Position numbers and translations under genes: made by a program
Notes under the pieces: generated by a model
Told to the model about the DNA's origin: nothing
What the model saw: only the letters and a program-made list of their open reading frames with translations
Database searches by the model: none
Part shown: positions 49,654 to 60,407 of the stretch, in pieces
Layout: each line of letters begins with the position of its first letter
How positions within the stretch are numbered: position 1 is the stretch's first letter
From: Symbiodinium kawagutii
Taxonomy: Eukaryota > Sar > Dinophyceae > Suessiales > Symbiodiniaceae
Length of the DNA stretch: 64,000 bases
Direction of reading: 5' to 3'
Assembly (NCBI GenBank): GCA_009767595.1
Contig: VSDK01016626.1
Span: 59,724-123,723, forward strand

Positions 49654-49830
49654 GAATCACAGAGGATCAAATCATGCGGAAGTTAATGGCATTTCCGGAT
49701 AATACTTTTTTAGAAATGTCAGAGTTGCTAGAGTTCTGCAGACAGTTGATCGTGCCAGGACTGCCACGGAAGTTGCGCCTGAGAGGCAACGTTGCCAGTT
49801 TAAGTCCTTTCAAACTTTGCATCGCTCAAT
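49654..49830 (+). CDS. Probable exon, unrecognised protein
   Basis: After a GTCAACAG acceptor the frame reads ITEDQIMRKLMAFPDNTFLE, then MSELLEFCRQLIVPGLPRKL and RLRGNVASL, a helical, coding-like segment. It lies about 1.1 kb upstream of the tubulin ligase exons and could be an early exon of that gene or a separate one. No family is recognised. Confidence 0.45.
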
Positions 49831-50916
49831 GAACTACTCTGGGATAGGAATTCGAAGTGAATGAAAGAAGCAAGCATGGAGCTCCCTGTGTACTGTGTGG
49901 GTTTGGCATTTCTCACTCAGGCCTAGTTCTGCATCTCATGGTCTTTACTTTCTGACAGTTTCAGGCCGCGGAGAAAAGGGGGACAAGTGCTTTTCAATTT
50001 GTCACACAGTGACTATGAGGCTGGAGTTGTCGCACGATTTGCTTCTGCTCTGCCTGCCGGTGATTGAACTTGTTGACACTGGCTATTTGCTCTTTGCTAT
50101 TGACAACGAGGTTGTGGCACAGGTAGCGGAAGAGCGCTGCTGGCGCGTGGGAAAATGTGGGAAGAGCGCGGCTGGCGCGTGGTAAAATGTGAGGAGAAGG
50201 CACCCAGATGTGGATTTTTGTGGATCCTTGTGGTGCTGAGTGTTGTATTATGGCAGCATGCTTGCGTGTCTTCAGCCACTTGCACGGCCTTGCGGATGGC
50301 AGGCAACAACGTTCCCAGCTAAGACTTTGATCATTGCACTGTTCAAACGTGTTGTTACGCTTCGCCTCTAGGGCCGCCTGCATGGAGGGCACTTGCTCCA
50401 ACGGGAAGTTTGCTTCATGTCATTCAGCCTTTGCTGTGGGGTTCTCTTCCGGATTACAGGTTTCAAGAACATATCGGGTCCATGTTCACCAGGAGTCATT
50501 TTCTAAGCTGTTCCCAAAGCTCAAGAACTGGAGATTTAGCCCACACCCAGCTCTGTGCGTACTGATCATTTCTGGGCTCGCAAATCACACACTGCACCTG
50601 TGGCCACGTTTTTTTGCTCTGGTACACTGGATCATATTGGCATTGATTTCAAGGATTCAAGGATTCAATTCAACTCGAGAATTGGAGTGCATCATGGTGC
50701 ACCTCTGTCTCCGCGTCGGAGAGTGCACTTTTTCCATGATGATTTAGGTGCAACGTTCATTGGATAGACGATGCCAACATTGGCGACTGGATCAGAAAGG
50801 CACAAATCATGATGCACGAAACTGGACCTTGTTTAAAAGACTTTCCACTGTTTCCACGTGTTTCCACCATTTTCATCCATTTTCGACCTCTTCCCTGAGA
50901 AAACTGCTCAATCCAG

Positions 50917-53366
50917 GTGGAGCCGTGGATGCGGATCAATCACTTTCCAGGCAATGGACTTTTAGCCCCAATTTGGGGTGACTCGACCTTTGACTCGACC
51001 AAGGCATGAACAATGCCCTCGCGCGGAAGACTCGCTTGGCAAGGACGATTTGCAACCAGTCTCAGGTAACTTGTGGTAACTTGTTCATTTGTTTCAGCTG
51101 AGAGTTTCAAGTTACCAGCAAACAAGATTGAGGAACAAGTTACCCTTCTGCAGGAACATGGCTAGAATCCAGCGCATGTTCCCTGCCGCATACCGATTTG
51201 TGCCACCAACCTGGGTGGGACTCCAAGTTCCAAGGCATACCTTTGGATTGTGTCAGCATCGGGATGGTTCCAAGGCTTTCTAACTTGCCAAGGTGATCCC
51301 GGATGATTTCTCTGACTTGGAGAAAAGATTTGGTGACAATTCGGAGTCAAAGGCCAAGTACCAAGCAATTGGGACTTGTCAAATTCTCATTGACAACGCG
51401 CAGGTCTTTTACATTGTGAAACCGGACCATCTTTGCCAGGCCCAAGTTGGGACTGCTTACACTCTCCTAGAGGAAAGAATGATTATTGAGCAGTAAACAG
51501 TGTGATTCAATTGTACAATTCAAAGTCGAGAAAGTCTCTTTGCACCCCTTCTTCCTCTTCTTCTTTCGTTCGCCTTTTCTGCGAGTTTGGACTCTGTAGT
51601 AAAAGACATGCGAAAAGCAGATTTCAGCGGAGTTGTGGCCGGTGCACCTACTGGGCCAGCGAGATTGCATTGCATGACATCAGTTGTTCAGGGTCGCGGC
51701 ATATTCCTCACTACAGAGCTGGAGCGTTACGGGCTGAGCTGGTGAACGGTTGTCATTTGCAAGTCCAGGTACTCCTAGGGGGTCAGAACATGTCAGAAGC
51801 ACTCTGATTCTAACAAATCAATACAACTCATTTATGGAACCAGTGCGAGAAATGGTCTGTGATGTGGAATGCAGAGCTGTCAACTGCCCCAAATCTGATG
51901 GCGTTGCGGGCCTTTGCTCTTGATCAACTGGCATCACTTTTGACTGTCGTAGGCCTGCGGCAGGCTTCTGATGAAAGTCGCAAGAAAAATGAGGTGTGCT
52001 GAATGCTTCATGGCCTTTTTCCCCGCTTTTTTGGAATTGAGTAACTTAGTGTAAGTCAGTAGTAGTGCAACTTGACATCCCTAGACATTGTGCTTGGCAG
52101 GCCACTGTGGTTCAAAGATACCTTTCCAGGCGTGATCCTGTCAGCTACTTTTGTGAGGCTACGCTAGGTTCAAGTGTCGACGTCAAATTGTGGGTCAGAC
52201 CGTGGTGCTGTGCTATGCCTTTCTTACCCCTTGTGCCACTAGGCCTATGCTGATTGAGGGTCTAAAGTTTGACTTGCGGCTATACTTCCTCATCGCAGCC
52301 AAGAAGGTGTGGAACTAAGCAAAGAGTAGAGGATGTCTTTGGAGAAGGTGCAAATTGAAAGGTTTGTTGTCGCTTGCAGTTGTGTTGTATGGACACTGCC
52401 GGAGACTCTTCAGTACTGTGACCACATGCATATGGCCTACAACATCCTACAACCATCACCAACATCCTATGTTTCTGCTTTACGCTTTGCAGGCAAGCGG
52501 TGAAAGCGGACTCGATCTTCGTTGCTTCCTTTTCCGAGATGGATTGGCCTGGGTCTAAGCGTTTCCTACGCATTGATGGTTTTTCCATGTTTTTCCGGAG
52601 TGAAGTGAAGTTGCAAGCAACGAAGTGATTCAGCAGACTCCCTGAGGTTCGGCTTTGCACGACTCCCTACAAACCACCCACAGCAGAGACAAGGCGAGCG
52701 CCGCGCCTTCGTGCAGCCTTGGCACCGCTTGCACCGCTTGACCGTTGCCACCGAGGAACGAGAAATGCATGCATTTGACAAATTATGCTGCTGGACTCTG
52801 AGTTTCCGCTTGAGTGATCCTGGTCTACCAAGCGCTTGTTCTCAGAGCTTGTAGTATCATATTATAATTCTATTAACATGAATTATCATAGTTGTAGTAT
52901 ATGTGGTATCATATTCTAAATGTATAGATTTTGCGTGATTTCGCGGTGCTTTCAAAGGTGAACAAAAACAGCGAGAACTTTCAGCAGAATGATGGCGAGG
53001 ATGATGGAGCTGGTAGCAAGCGGTCTTTAAGGTGGGGGTAGTTCCAAATCAGCTGCTAAGTGATGGTGTGAGACAGGCCCGTTGATGATAGAGGGGAAAA
53101 GGTGCTGTCGGCAAACCATGATAAACCCGCGAAAAAGTAATCAAAGCATGATAAGCATATCATCAGTGGTCGTATAAATTCGCGTAATCTCCTTTGCCCA
53201 GGTGGTTCATGTCGTACATTGGCGACACATTTGGAGAGAAGGAGCAACTCGAGCCATCTGCACGGATGCCATAGATGCAGATCTGTGTGAGGAGAGGCGA
53301 AAGCTTTGGCTGAAGCTCATGGGTCCGGAGCTGAAGCTTCGGAAGCGCGGCTTTGAGGAAGTTTAA
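50917..53366 (+). CDS. Tubulin--tyrosine ligase-like (TTLL) family protein, multi-exon, 5' incomplete
   Basis: ATP-grasp ligase of the TTL/TTLL family, which adds Tyr, Glu or Gly to tubulin tails. Exons placed by motif and phase: 50917-50950 (EPWMRINHFPG), 51004-51043 (MNNALARKTRLA), 51154-51214 (NMARIQRMFP...RFVPPTW), 51293-51439 (VIPDDFSDLEK...YIVKPDHLCQ), 51692 to about 51741 (GRGIFLTTELERY), 52101-52129 (VVQRYL), 52243-52306 (PMLIEGLKFDLRLYFLI), 52493-52552 (LDLRCFLFRDGLAW), 52647-52687 (VRLCTTPYKPP), 52756-52789 (MHLTNYA), 52958-53031 (VNKNSENFQQND...GSKRSL) and 53202 onward (WFMSYIGDTFGE). These cover the ATP-grasp motifs in order. At least one exon between 51741 and 52101 and the 5' exons are missing. 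Donors are GC at 50951, 51440, 52130 and 52790, and GA at 51044 and 52688. The last exon shows a frame break near 53240-53271; the end at TAA 53364-53366 assumes the other frame. Confidence 0.85.
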
Positions 53367-53597
53367 ATCCTTTTAAAACCAAAAACTGACAAAACTTAAA
53401 ACCCAGGAAGTGTGTTTAGCTCAGATGTGTTCAGTGCATACAAAGGGGAGACTGTCGCTTCATTGTGACCAAGTGTGCAGCCTTGGCCCAGGCGTTTAAA
53501 CTGGTTCATTTAGACACAGGGACGCACGTGAACCTAGCCGTTCTGAACATCCTGAACCATTAGGTTCATTGGGTTAGTATCACCATCCGAGCAAAAC

Positions 53598-53933
53598 ATG
53601 GAACGTGTGAAGAAACACATGTTTGTGGTCTTTGAGCATTGCCATTTCTACTTCAGACACATGACGCAGACATACACAGACCGAACCCATCAGACAGTAG
53701 CAAGAAGGACGTCAAGCACCACGTCAAGGACCACGTCCAGCACCACGTCAAGGTCGCCAAACCATTTGAAAGAAAGCAGTGGCAGCACCTCAGGGTTGAA
53801 ACGCCAAGCGGTCAAGCGTCCTGATCTGCCGACGATCCTTTCTGGCCACGAGCTGCCAGATCAAGGCACGCCACTGCTTCACCTCCAACAGATCCAAAAG
53901 GATGTATCAAAATCAAATTGTATACAGATATGA
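53598..53933 (+). other. ACGTCAAGGACC-type short repeats in open frames, unresolved
   Basis: Around 53705-53755 a 12-base ACGTCAAG-containing unit repeats about four times, giving Thr/Ser- or His/Val/Lys-rich peptides depending on frame. It may be the tail of the tubulin ligase gene or a separate exon; undecided. Confidence 0.3.
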
Positions 53934-54018
53934 TATGATTCTATAGGTGATTAATGATGACTGTAGATGTATATTAGATGTACTATATACATATACCTTG
54001 ATATCAATATTTAAATAC

Positions 54019-54350
54019 ATCTTAATACATACCTATATATGTATATACATACCTATATATGTATATACATATATACACACATGCAGTGACACTGCATATG
54101 GTGCTTCGCATTAATTTGTATTTTCGCAACTGAAGCCTAGAATCATAAATCAACATCTATATATTTCCATGTTCAACAATTCAGGTATATATATATACCT
54201 ATATATGTATATACATACCTATATATATGTATATATATATACACACATGCAGTGACACTGCATATGGTGCTTCGCATTAATTTGTATTTTCGCAACTGAA
54301 GCCTAGAATCATAAATCAACATCTATATATTTCCATGTTCAACAATTCAG
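54019..54350. repeat. 166-bp tandem duplication
   Basis: Two copies in direct orientation, about 54019-54184 and 54185-54350. From ACACACATGCAGTGACACTG to AACAATTCAG (110 bases per copy) they appear identical; the leading TATATA parts differ slightly. Each copy holds the near-palindrome ATGCAGTGACACTGCAT. Confidence 0.9.
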
Positions 54351-54359
54351 CACCTGAAG

Positions 54360-55300
54360 CTGAAATCCTTTGTAGCATCTGTCCGTGACGCGGCCAGGGT
54401 TGCTAGTCGCTAGCTGATCCCCGCGAGAATCCACCAAGCGATCTCAGGCGAGACCGCAAGTCGCTACCTGATTTGCCAAGACCATGACGACCATTTGATG
54501 ACCATGCCCAAATATATTTGCTACCTGATTTGCCCAACTATGAAAGAGTTGAAGCACCTTGAGAACTCTGATGTAAGGAGACACATGTGATTCACGAAGA
54601 CTCCAAATTATTACACAGGGATTTTCGTTACGAAGACACCCCAGATCCACCAGAACTTGTAGTCAGTTCTAGCGATGTACCTGGGATTGTTTGCTGTCTT
54701 AGTTTGTTGTGCAGTGGCCTTTGCCTCGTTTTGGCTGGGGGGTGGGGTACTCTGCCTATATCCCTGTCTGTTTGTGCCAAAGATTGTCGAAGTGGAGATA
54801 CTATGTAGATAAGCTGGAAGTTGAAAGAACTAAAAGGCAACGTGATTGCAATTTGCCAGTGCATGCCTGACAGTTTCTTCAGATTGAGTCTTGACCTCAT
54901 CAGTATTGGCATGGAAATAGTGTAGACAGATTCATATATTGCATTGGAAAGGAAACTGTTGTGATGGGATCAGCTCCAGACTCTATGAATATCACAACGC
55001 AAAGCACTAGCTTACTTTAAGTTCAATTTCATGAACTTACTTGCATCGAAGTGAAAATGAAAAAAACATCACATCAATCGCAATTGATGCATCCCACTGA
55101 CACGTAGAGTCAGCACAGCTCCTGGATCAGGACAGGTCACTGCAACTAGAGTTGATGGCTGCGGACCATTTGAAACTGCCAGTTGCCTGTTCGCATCTGT
55201 TCGCACTACAAAAATGAGCATTGAAAGATATTGAAAGCAGAACGGTCCACGGCTGTTTCCACATGTTTTCATCATGTTTCCATTCTTTGCTCAAGTTTTC
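54360..55300. other. No confident gene
   Basis: Open frames at 54587-54808 (plus) and 54628-54912 (minus) overlap one another. There is no family or splice-site support. Confidence 0.4.
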
Positions 55301-55794
55301 AGCAATGGAATCCCAGGTTTCTGCCTTTTGCGCACGATCAGAGAATGCTTTTGCCCCAGATCGTGGGACAACAGGGCTTGGCGATGTCACAACACAACTG
55401 ACTTAGCAGATTCAAGGCCGGTCTCAGCAAAGGGCAATTTGATGTCCGTAGCTCAGTTCCCTACTACTCAGAACACCATTCGACATTACTGGAGACATTA
55501 ATTGAGAGGAATCTTAAGCAGCAACCAATAGGAACCCTGATATAACTATCGCTTCCATGATATTTTCTATGTTTGTCGAGCAGCAAAGTATGGATGCAGA
55601 CTGAAAGAAAATCTGTTTCTCAATACCTATTGCCTTTGTGCCATCCAGTCGTGAAGTTTGCGACGAGTTCTCCACTTCCTGAGGATTCGATTCGGACTAG
55701 GGACACAAAGAGGCCAGGCACAGTTTCTTTCCAATCAGGCTCTGCACTCCTCGCATATGGTTGTCCTCACACCCAAGAGGAAACATTTCATTAA
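55301..55794 (+). CDS. Possible exons, unrecognised protein(s)
   Basis: Two candidates. The first is about 55301-55406, reading MESQVSAFCARSENAFAP then DRGTTGLGDVTTQLT and a stop. The second is about 55640-55794, reading VVKFATSSPLPEDSIRTRDT, then KRPGTVSFQSGSALLAYGCP and a stop at 55792-55794. Both look coding-like, but each ends in its own stop, so they are either ends of different genes or partly wrong frames. Confidence 0.3.
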
Positions 55795-56032
55795 TTGGGC
55801 GTATTGAGTACTCCGCAACGTATCTACATGCCCATCTCTTTGCAACCATGATTCCCCGTATGCAGATGCCTTACTTTTATATGTGAGTCAGCCCTGTACC
55901 AATCTGGCAATGGGGTAGCTGATGGCAGCAGATGGCACTGGCCAGTAGCCTTGTTTTGAATCCGCCATTCAGTTCTACTGCTTTTTCCTTCACATTTGCA
56001 GCCCTTCCTTTGTCCTGGGCCATGAGGACCAA

Positions 56033-56347
56033 TCACACAACGCACTCCGGGCTACCGACACTGAGTAGACAGTCCAGGCAAATTGTTGTGCCGAAGAAAG
56101 GGGAGTCATTGGAAGTCAGAGAGTGCTGATTGAGAGCTGCAGCCTTTGCAACGGACGAGCACTTTGAAGTGACACTGGCAATAGTAGGCAATAGATGGCA
56201 ATAGCATGCCGTTTTCAGATGTGCTGTCAGTTTGAAATCAGCATCAGAGGGTGGAATGTGAAATGATCTCCGCAGGTCACATATGTCAACTGCATCTTCA
56301 GTCCCATCTGTGCCAGAACTCCCAGCTTCGCTCAACGAGCAAAACAA
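56033..56347 (-). CDS. Possible minus-strand exon, unrecognised protein
   Basis: A 104-codon minus frame reads FCSLSEAGSSGTDGTEDAVD, ICDLRRSFHIPPSDADFKLT, later VTSKCSSVAKAAALNQHSL and ICLDCLLSVGSPECVV. The composition is protein-like over its whole length. No matching neighbour exon or family was found. Confidence 0.35.
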   Translation of the reverse strand: MFCSLSEAGSSGTDGTEDAVDICDLRRSFHIPPSDADFKLTAHLKTACYCHLLPTIASVTSKCSSVAKAAALNQHSLTSNDSPFFGTTICLDCLLSVGSPECVV

Positions 56348-56349
56348 AG

Positions 56350-58211
56350 CTTATATCATAGGATTACACTTGTAAATGTGTTCTTTTCACTTCAGGTGGA
56401 AATGTCGTTTTGCACTATGAAAACTGCTCTGTGGCTTGTGAGCCCAGGCTGGCTCCAATGCCAACAACGCGCAGCTTAAGCTCCGTTCCCGAGACGCAAG
56501 GCAAGGTGCCTGTCCCTGAAAATACTGCATTGTTGTGACCTGTTGTGACATTTGTATACATTTGGTGGTCTCTTGGAATAGGAAACCCAAAAAATGGTTG
56601 ATTATTACTACAAATGATCAATATTGGATTATTTGCGGGTATCTCTATCTTTGGATGGGAAAGACTTAAATCTGAGACAGCAAACTGATTGTTGGACAGG
56701 TCTTCTGGAGAATCACTACGTCATGACCAGAGAGTTGGGTGGCTGGCTAAGCACAGCCTTAAACCTTGACATACCTTGTGACTTGACTTGATGACTGGCT
56801 CCAGCTTAAAGTTTGTGGCTGTGAGGTAAAGGTTCCTACGGTGTGGTGTACTGCGCGCGGCACAGGACCTTCTGCCGCGGCAGCTAAGCAACGCTGATTG
56901 GATCTGACGAGTTCTACGGGCTGTTGGCCTGTTCTCGCTCGTTCTGGCTTGTTCTCGAAGCCAGGTAGCGCCTACGACCTAAGGCTACAAACCAGCCACA
57001 GGTTATGGCAAATGTGTATATGTATATATATATATATATATACATCCAAGTCTCTTCCAAAGTTAGGTTCGTCTAAGGATTGTGTACCCCCAGATACCCT
57101 CTTCCTTTGCAGTGGGGATCCACCATTTTTGATACTACCCATGTATGGATACGCCATGAGAGGTACAAAATCTATTTGTTTGAACAGAAAGGTCACAGAA
57201 TCTTTGGTCCGAGATTGAGACACCTCCTGCTGCATCTAGTGCCCCTCCAAGCCCCTCGTCTTGCAAAGTTCCAGACCAGAGGGCGCTTGTTCGGGTTTGT
57301 TCTCATGTTCAGCTTCTGCTGGTCCCTACATGACTGACATTGCAGGGACCCACCCCCTAAATAAAGAGTGTCCTTGATCTATGGGTTCATGTTTTCGGTA
57401 TTCCGAACACACACAAATCTTGATGTCAGCGAAAGACTGGCGCCTTGCGGTTCACATGTTACGTTCCAAATGAAAACACCACAGGTAGCCATAGGTATTG
57501 CGTCCATAGTGCCTATCGTTTGTGTGTCACCTGTGCTTGATGCTTGATGGAGATCACTGGCCACTTCGCGTTGCGAAGCCTGGCTTAGCAAAGGAGGCAC
57601 TTTTTCCTTTGTCGACATCGCCTTTGGGTGGGGTGCTGCTAGGATTGAAATGCCTTGTGCTGCCCATCTCAGGAATGCTTTGGCAAGAAACAGGGGCAAC
57701 TGTGCCGCAAGCATCCACAAGCGTTTACAGTTTACAGGATGTAGCGCGGCAGCGATCATTCTTTTTGCACGGAACTGCCGAGACATGCCTCACCAGCAGG
57801 AACATCAGCAGCACGGTCATCAGAATTCTCACCACCTCTATCGCCATCTCCATCAATGCACCTCTATCGCCACCCCTCTTATCAACGAACCATCACTGCC
57901 TCATCGCCATCAGCACCTCTATTGTTTGGAACCGCTAACTCTATGGCTATCATCACTAGACAGGAGCGGTCAGAGTCGGTCACCCTAAAGTCACTCTCTC
58001 TCTCTCTCTCGGAAAGCGTTAAGCATCGGGAATTGCAGTGCAGTGCATCTAAGCAACTACTGGTAGTGTGTTGAGATCTTCTGTCTCAGTGATCGTGCAA
58101 TGCTTGCCATATGTCATATGCCTCTAATGACTTGTGACTGGCTGAACAGCCAGCTAGGACCGTTGTTGAACTGGCTGGGTTCCACTGCCACATCTTTGCA
58201 ATCAGAATCAG
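56350..58211. other. No confident gene; TA run at 57015-57045
   Basis: Open frames at 57379-57786 (minus) and 57522-57988 (three overlapping plus frames over an ACCTCTATCGCC short repeat) have no family support. Part may be upstream exons of the kinase gene. Confidence 0.4.
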
Positions 58212-60407
58212 CTGTCCTCTCTTCATTGGCCTCTTGGTGTGGTGCGAGCTACTGTACCGCAAAGTCAAAACAAGCGCAGCTGTCAAGCACAGCAGTGGCA
58301 TTCAGTCGATGTTTCTGTAGACATCCCCCAGGGTTTGCAACCCTTGTGCGGTGTACAACTCTTCATCCAGGAGAAGTGGAGAACATAGGGCTTTGAAGTC
58401 GATCCAGATCAACAAGCTTGAGGAGCAAGTGGACATTGCGCCATGCATCGCCATGCTGTACCCTTGCTGTGACCAGTTTCTCATTACCAAAACTGGCGTC
58501 GCATCCTGTTCTCCCCTGGCTTAGCTTTGTGATCTGCCACAACTGTGATGGCAAGGAACCTGGGCACTTCAAGGATGAGTTGGAAATTGCCAAGCAGTTG
58601 AATCACCCGTGCCCCCTGGGTCCAAGTTCGGTCCACCAAGGCAGTTGATGGATGTTGATCGCACCTCCAGGTACGTGGTGAAATTGTATGAAGTTTTTCA
58701 AACAGGTGAGTGTGTGCACTTAGTCCGTGACCCAGAGGGCTGACATTTGATCAGGATGCATACCTGGATGCATCGGGCTGCATTGGGCTAGCCTTTGCGA
58801 GGTCATGGAACTTTGCAGCGGTGGCACTTTGGCAGATATGATAGCATGGGCCTTGGAAATTAAACGCCAAACAACATACATGAAACATTATGAAATTGTA
58901 GAAGTCTAGAGCATCGCCGAGCTTCCCAGAGAAGATTCCTCGCACAAACTATTTCGGAATCAGCACAACAAGTGTCAAACATGTTCTTCTTTCATCACAT
59001 CACCTGATTTTCTCCTGCTTTTGCCGTTCTATGACTGGCATACTTTGGCACAGATTCTGTATTGAGGAGTCTGCCAATGTCGCTGCTGTCAAGGCGATGA
59101 GACCAGGGAAATATATCTCTAGTGGACGATCAAATATGCTATTGGGCTATGTGCGTACATACAATGCCGTCAAATGTTTCTTTCTTTCCAGTTCAAATTG
59201 CATGTTGGATGACACCATGAAGCACAGGATTGACTGAAAGGGCACCTATACTTCATATCATCACCAGGGCACCCTCTAAACAATCTGATGCACTTCTTTA
59301 TCTTTATCTTTACGTACACCGTGCACGTCTTGATTTCTTGGAAGTGCCGATGCCAGGAAAGTGGAGCAGGAGCACGGGCCAAGTGGTCTGCGGAAGTGAT
59401 AGGCAACTCAGCAGAGATATGTGAGATTCTGTTCGGACAGGCCTCAGAATCACGAATTCTTTGGATTGGGTGATTTGTTGCATGTTTGCGTTTTCTTTTG
59501 CCATTTTTGTGCCTCATTCCTGGCTCGCTTGTTTGTGCATCTCAGGTAGGTTTATGCAAAGGCCTCAGATTTTGGATCCTCTTTCCGCATCGCTGCAGCG
59601 CTGCTTGCGCCGATGTCAAGCTGTCGATTTGGCAAGCAGCACAGCAGAGATTTACCCAGCCCTGGCTGAGGTGGCAGATGCTTTGTGGCGTGTGCTACTT
59701 GCATCACCACAGAATCATCCATCGAGATATAAAACCAGAGAACTATTTGGTGCCTTGGCATGCCAATCATGCAATCTGAGCAATTTTGTGCCACTCGCTT
59801 CCGTATTGTGATAAGAATCAGATAAACCCTGTCCTGTCCTGGATATGGAGCTTTTGGATGCTTTTGGTTCATCTCAGGTTCAAAGAAAGGGAGAGCTGAT
59901 GCTCTTGAAGCTTGCAGACTTTGGGCTTGCCTGTATGTTCAAGAAAGGTCAGTCTCAGACTACAAGTCCAGACTTCGCAGAACTTCATATAATATATATA
60001 TATATATAACTTAGCTCTATTTTTTCTTCTAAGTTGAAAACAATGAAGCCGTTAGGCTGTTGATGGACTGCGTACAGAAGCACATCAGCACTGGCAAATG
60101 CAACAGCTTTTGGAGCATCGTCGACTGCAGCAGCTCTCAACTTCGCAATTGCCCGGACCAGGCCGACCTTTGAAGGAGATGCTTGGGACACCATGTTACG
60201 TCGCACCTGAGGATGGGCACTGAGCACATCTTCACACAAGAATCATCATGCGCAAGTGTGGTGCAAGTGCAACCCTTTTTGATGCGGAAGAAATGCAGAG
60301 CACTTGCAAGGCACTAGCAGAGTGCACAATGCAGGTCCTTTGTGGAAAATACGATGAGCGTTGTGATGTGTGGAGCGTTGGCGTAGTTTCTTTCGTACTA
60401 TGCACCG
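58212..60407 (+). CDS. CAMK/CDPK-like serine/threonine protein kinase, catalytic core, multi-exon
   Basis: Eukaryotic protein kinase that transfers ATP phosphate to Ser/Thr. Exons by motif and phase: 58212-58273 (LGVVRAT, end of the Gly-rich loop), 58389-58437 (ALKSIQINKLEEQVDI, catalytic Lys), 58556-58608 (EPGHFKDELEIAKQLNHP, helix C Glu), 58671-58705 (YVVKLYEVFQT), about 58757-58843 (VMELCSGGTLADMI), about 59621-59749 (CGVCYLHHHRIIHRDIKPEN, catalytic loop), 59878-59947 (LLKLADFGLACMFKK, DFG), 60162-60211 (RPLKEMLGTPCYVAPE, activation segment and APE) and 60335 to about 60407 (VLCGKYDERCDVWSVGVVSF). All catalytic residues seen are intact, so it should be active. The style resembles calcium-dependent kinases, but no EF-hand exon was found, so that sub-family is inference. 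Donors at 58274 and 58438 are GC; the one at 60212 (GATGGG) is GA. The N and C termini are missing. Confidence 0.85.

Noticed and set aside
58212..60407. Calling the kinase a calcium-dependent kinase with EF hands
   Set aside because: The catalytic core fits, but no EF-hand exon was found downstream in the window.
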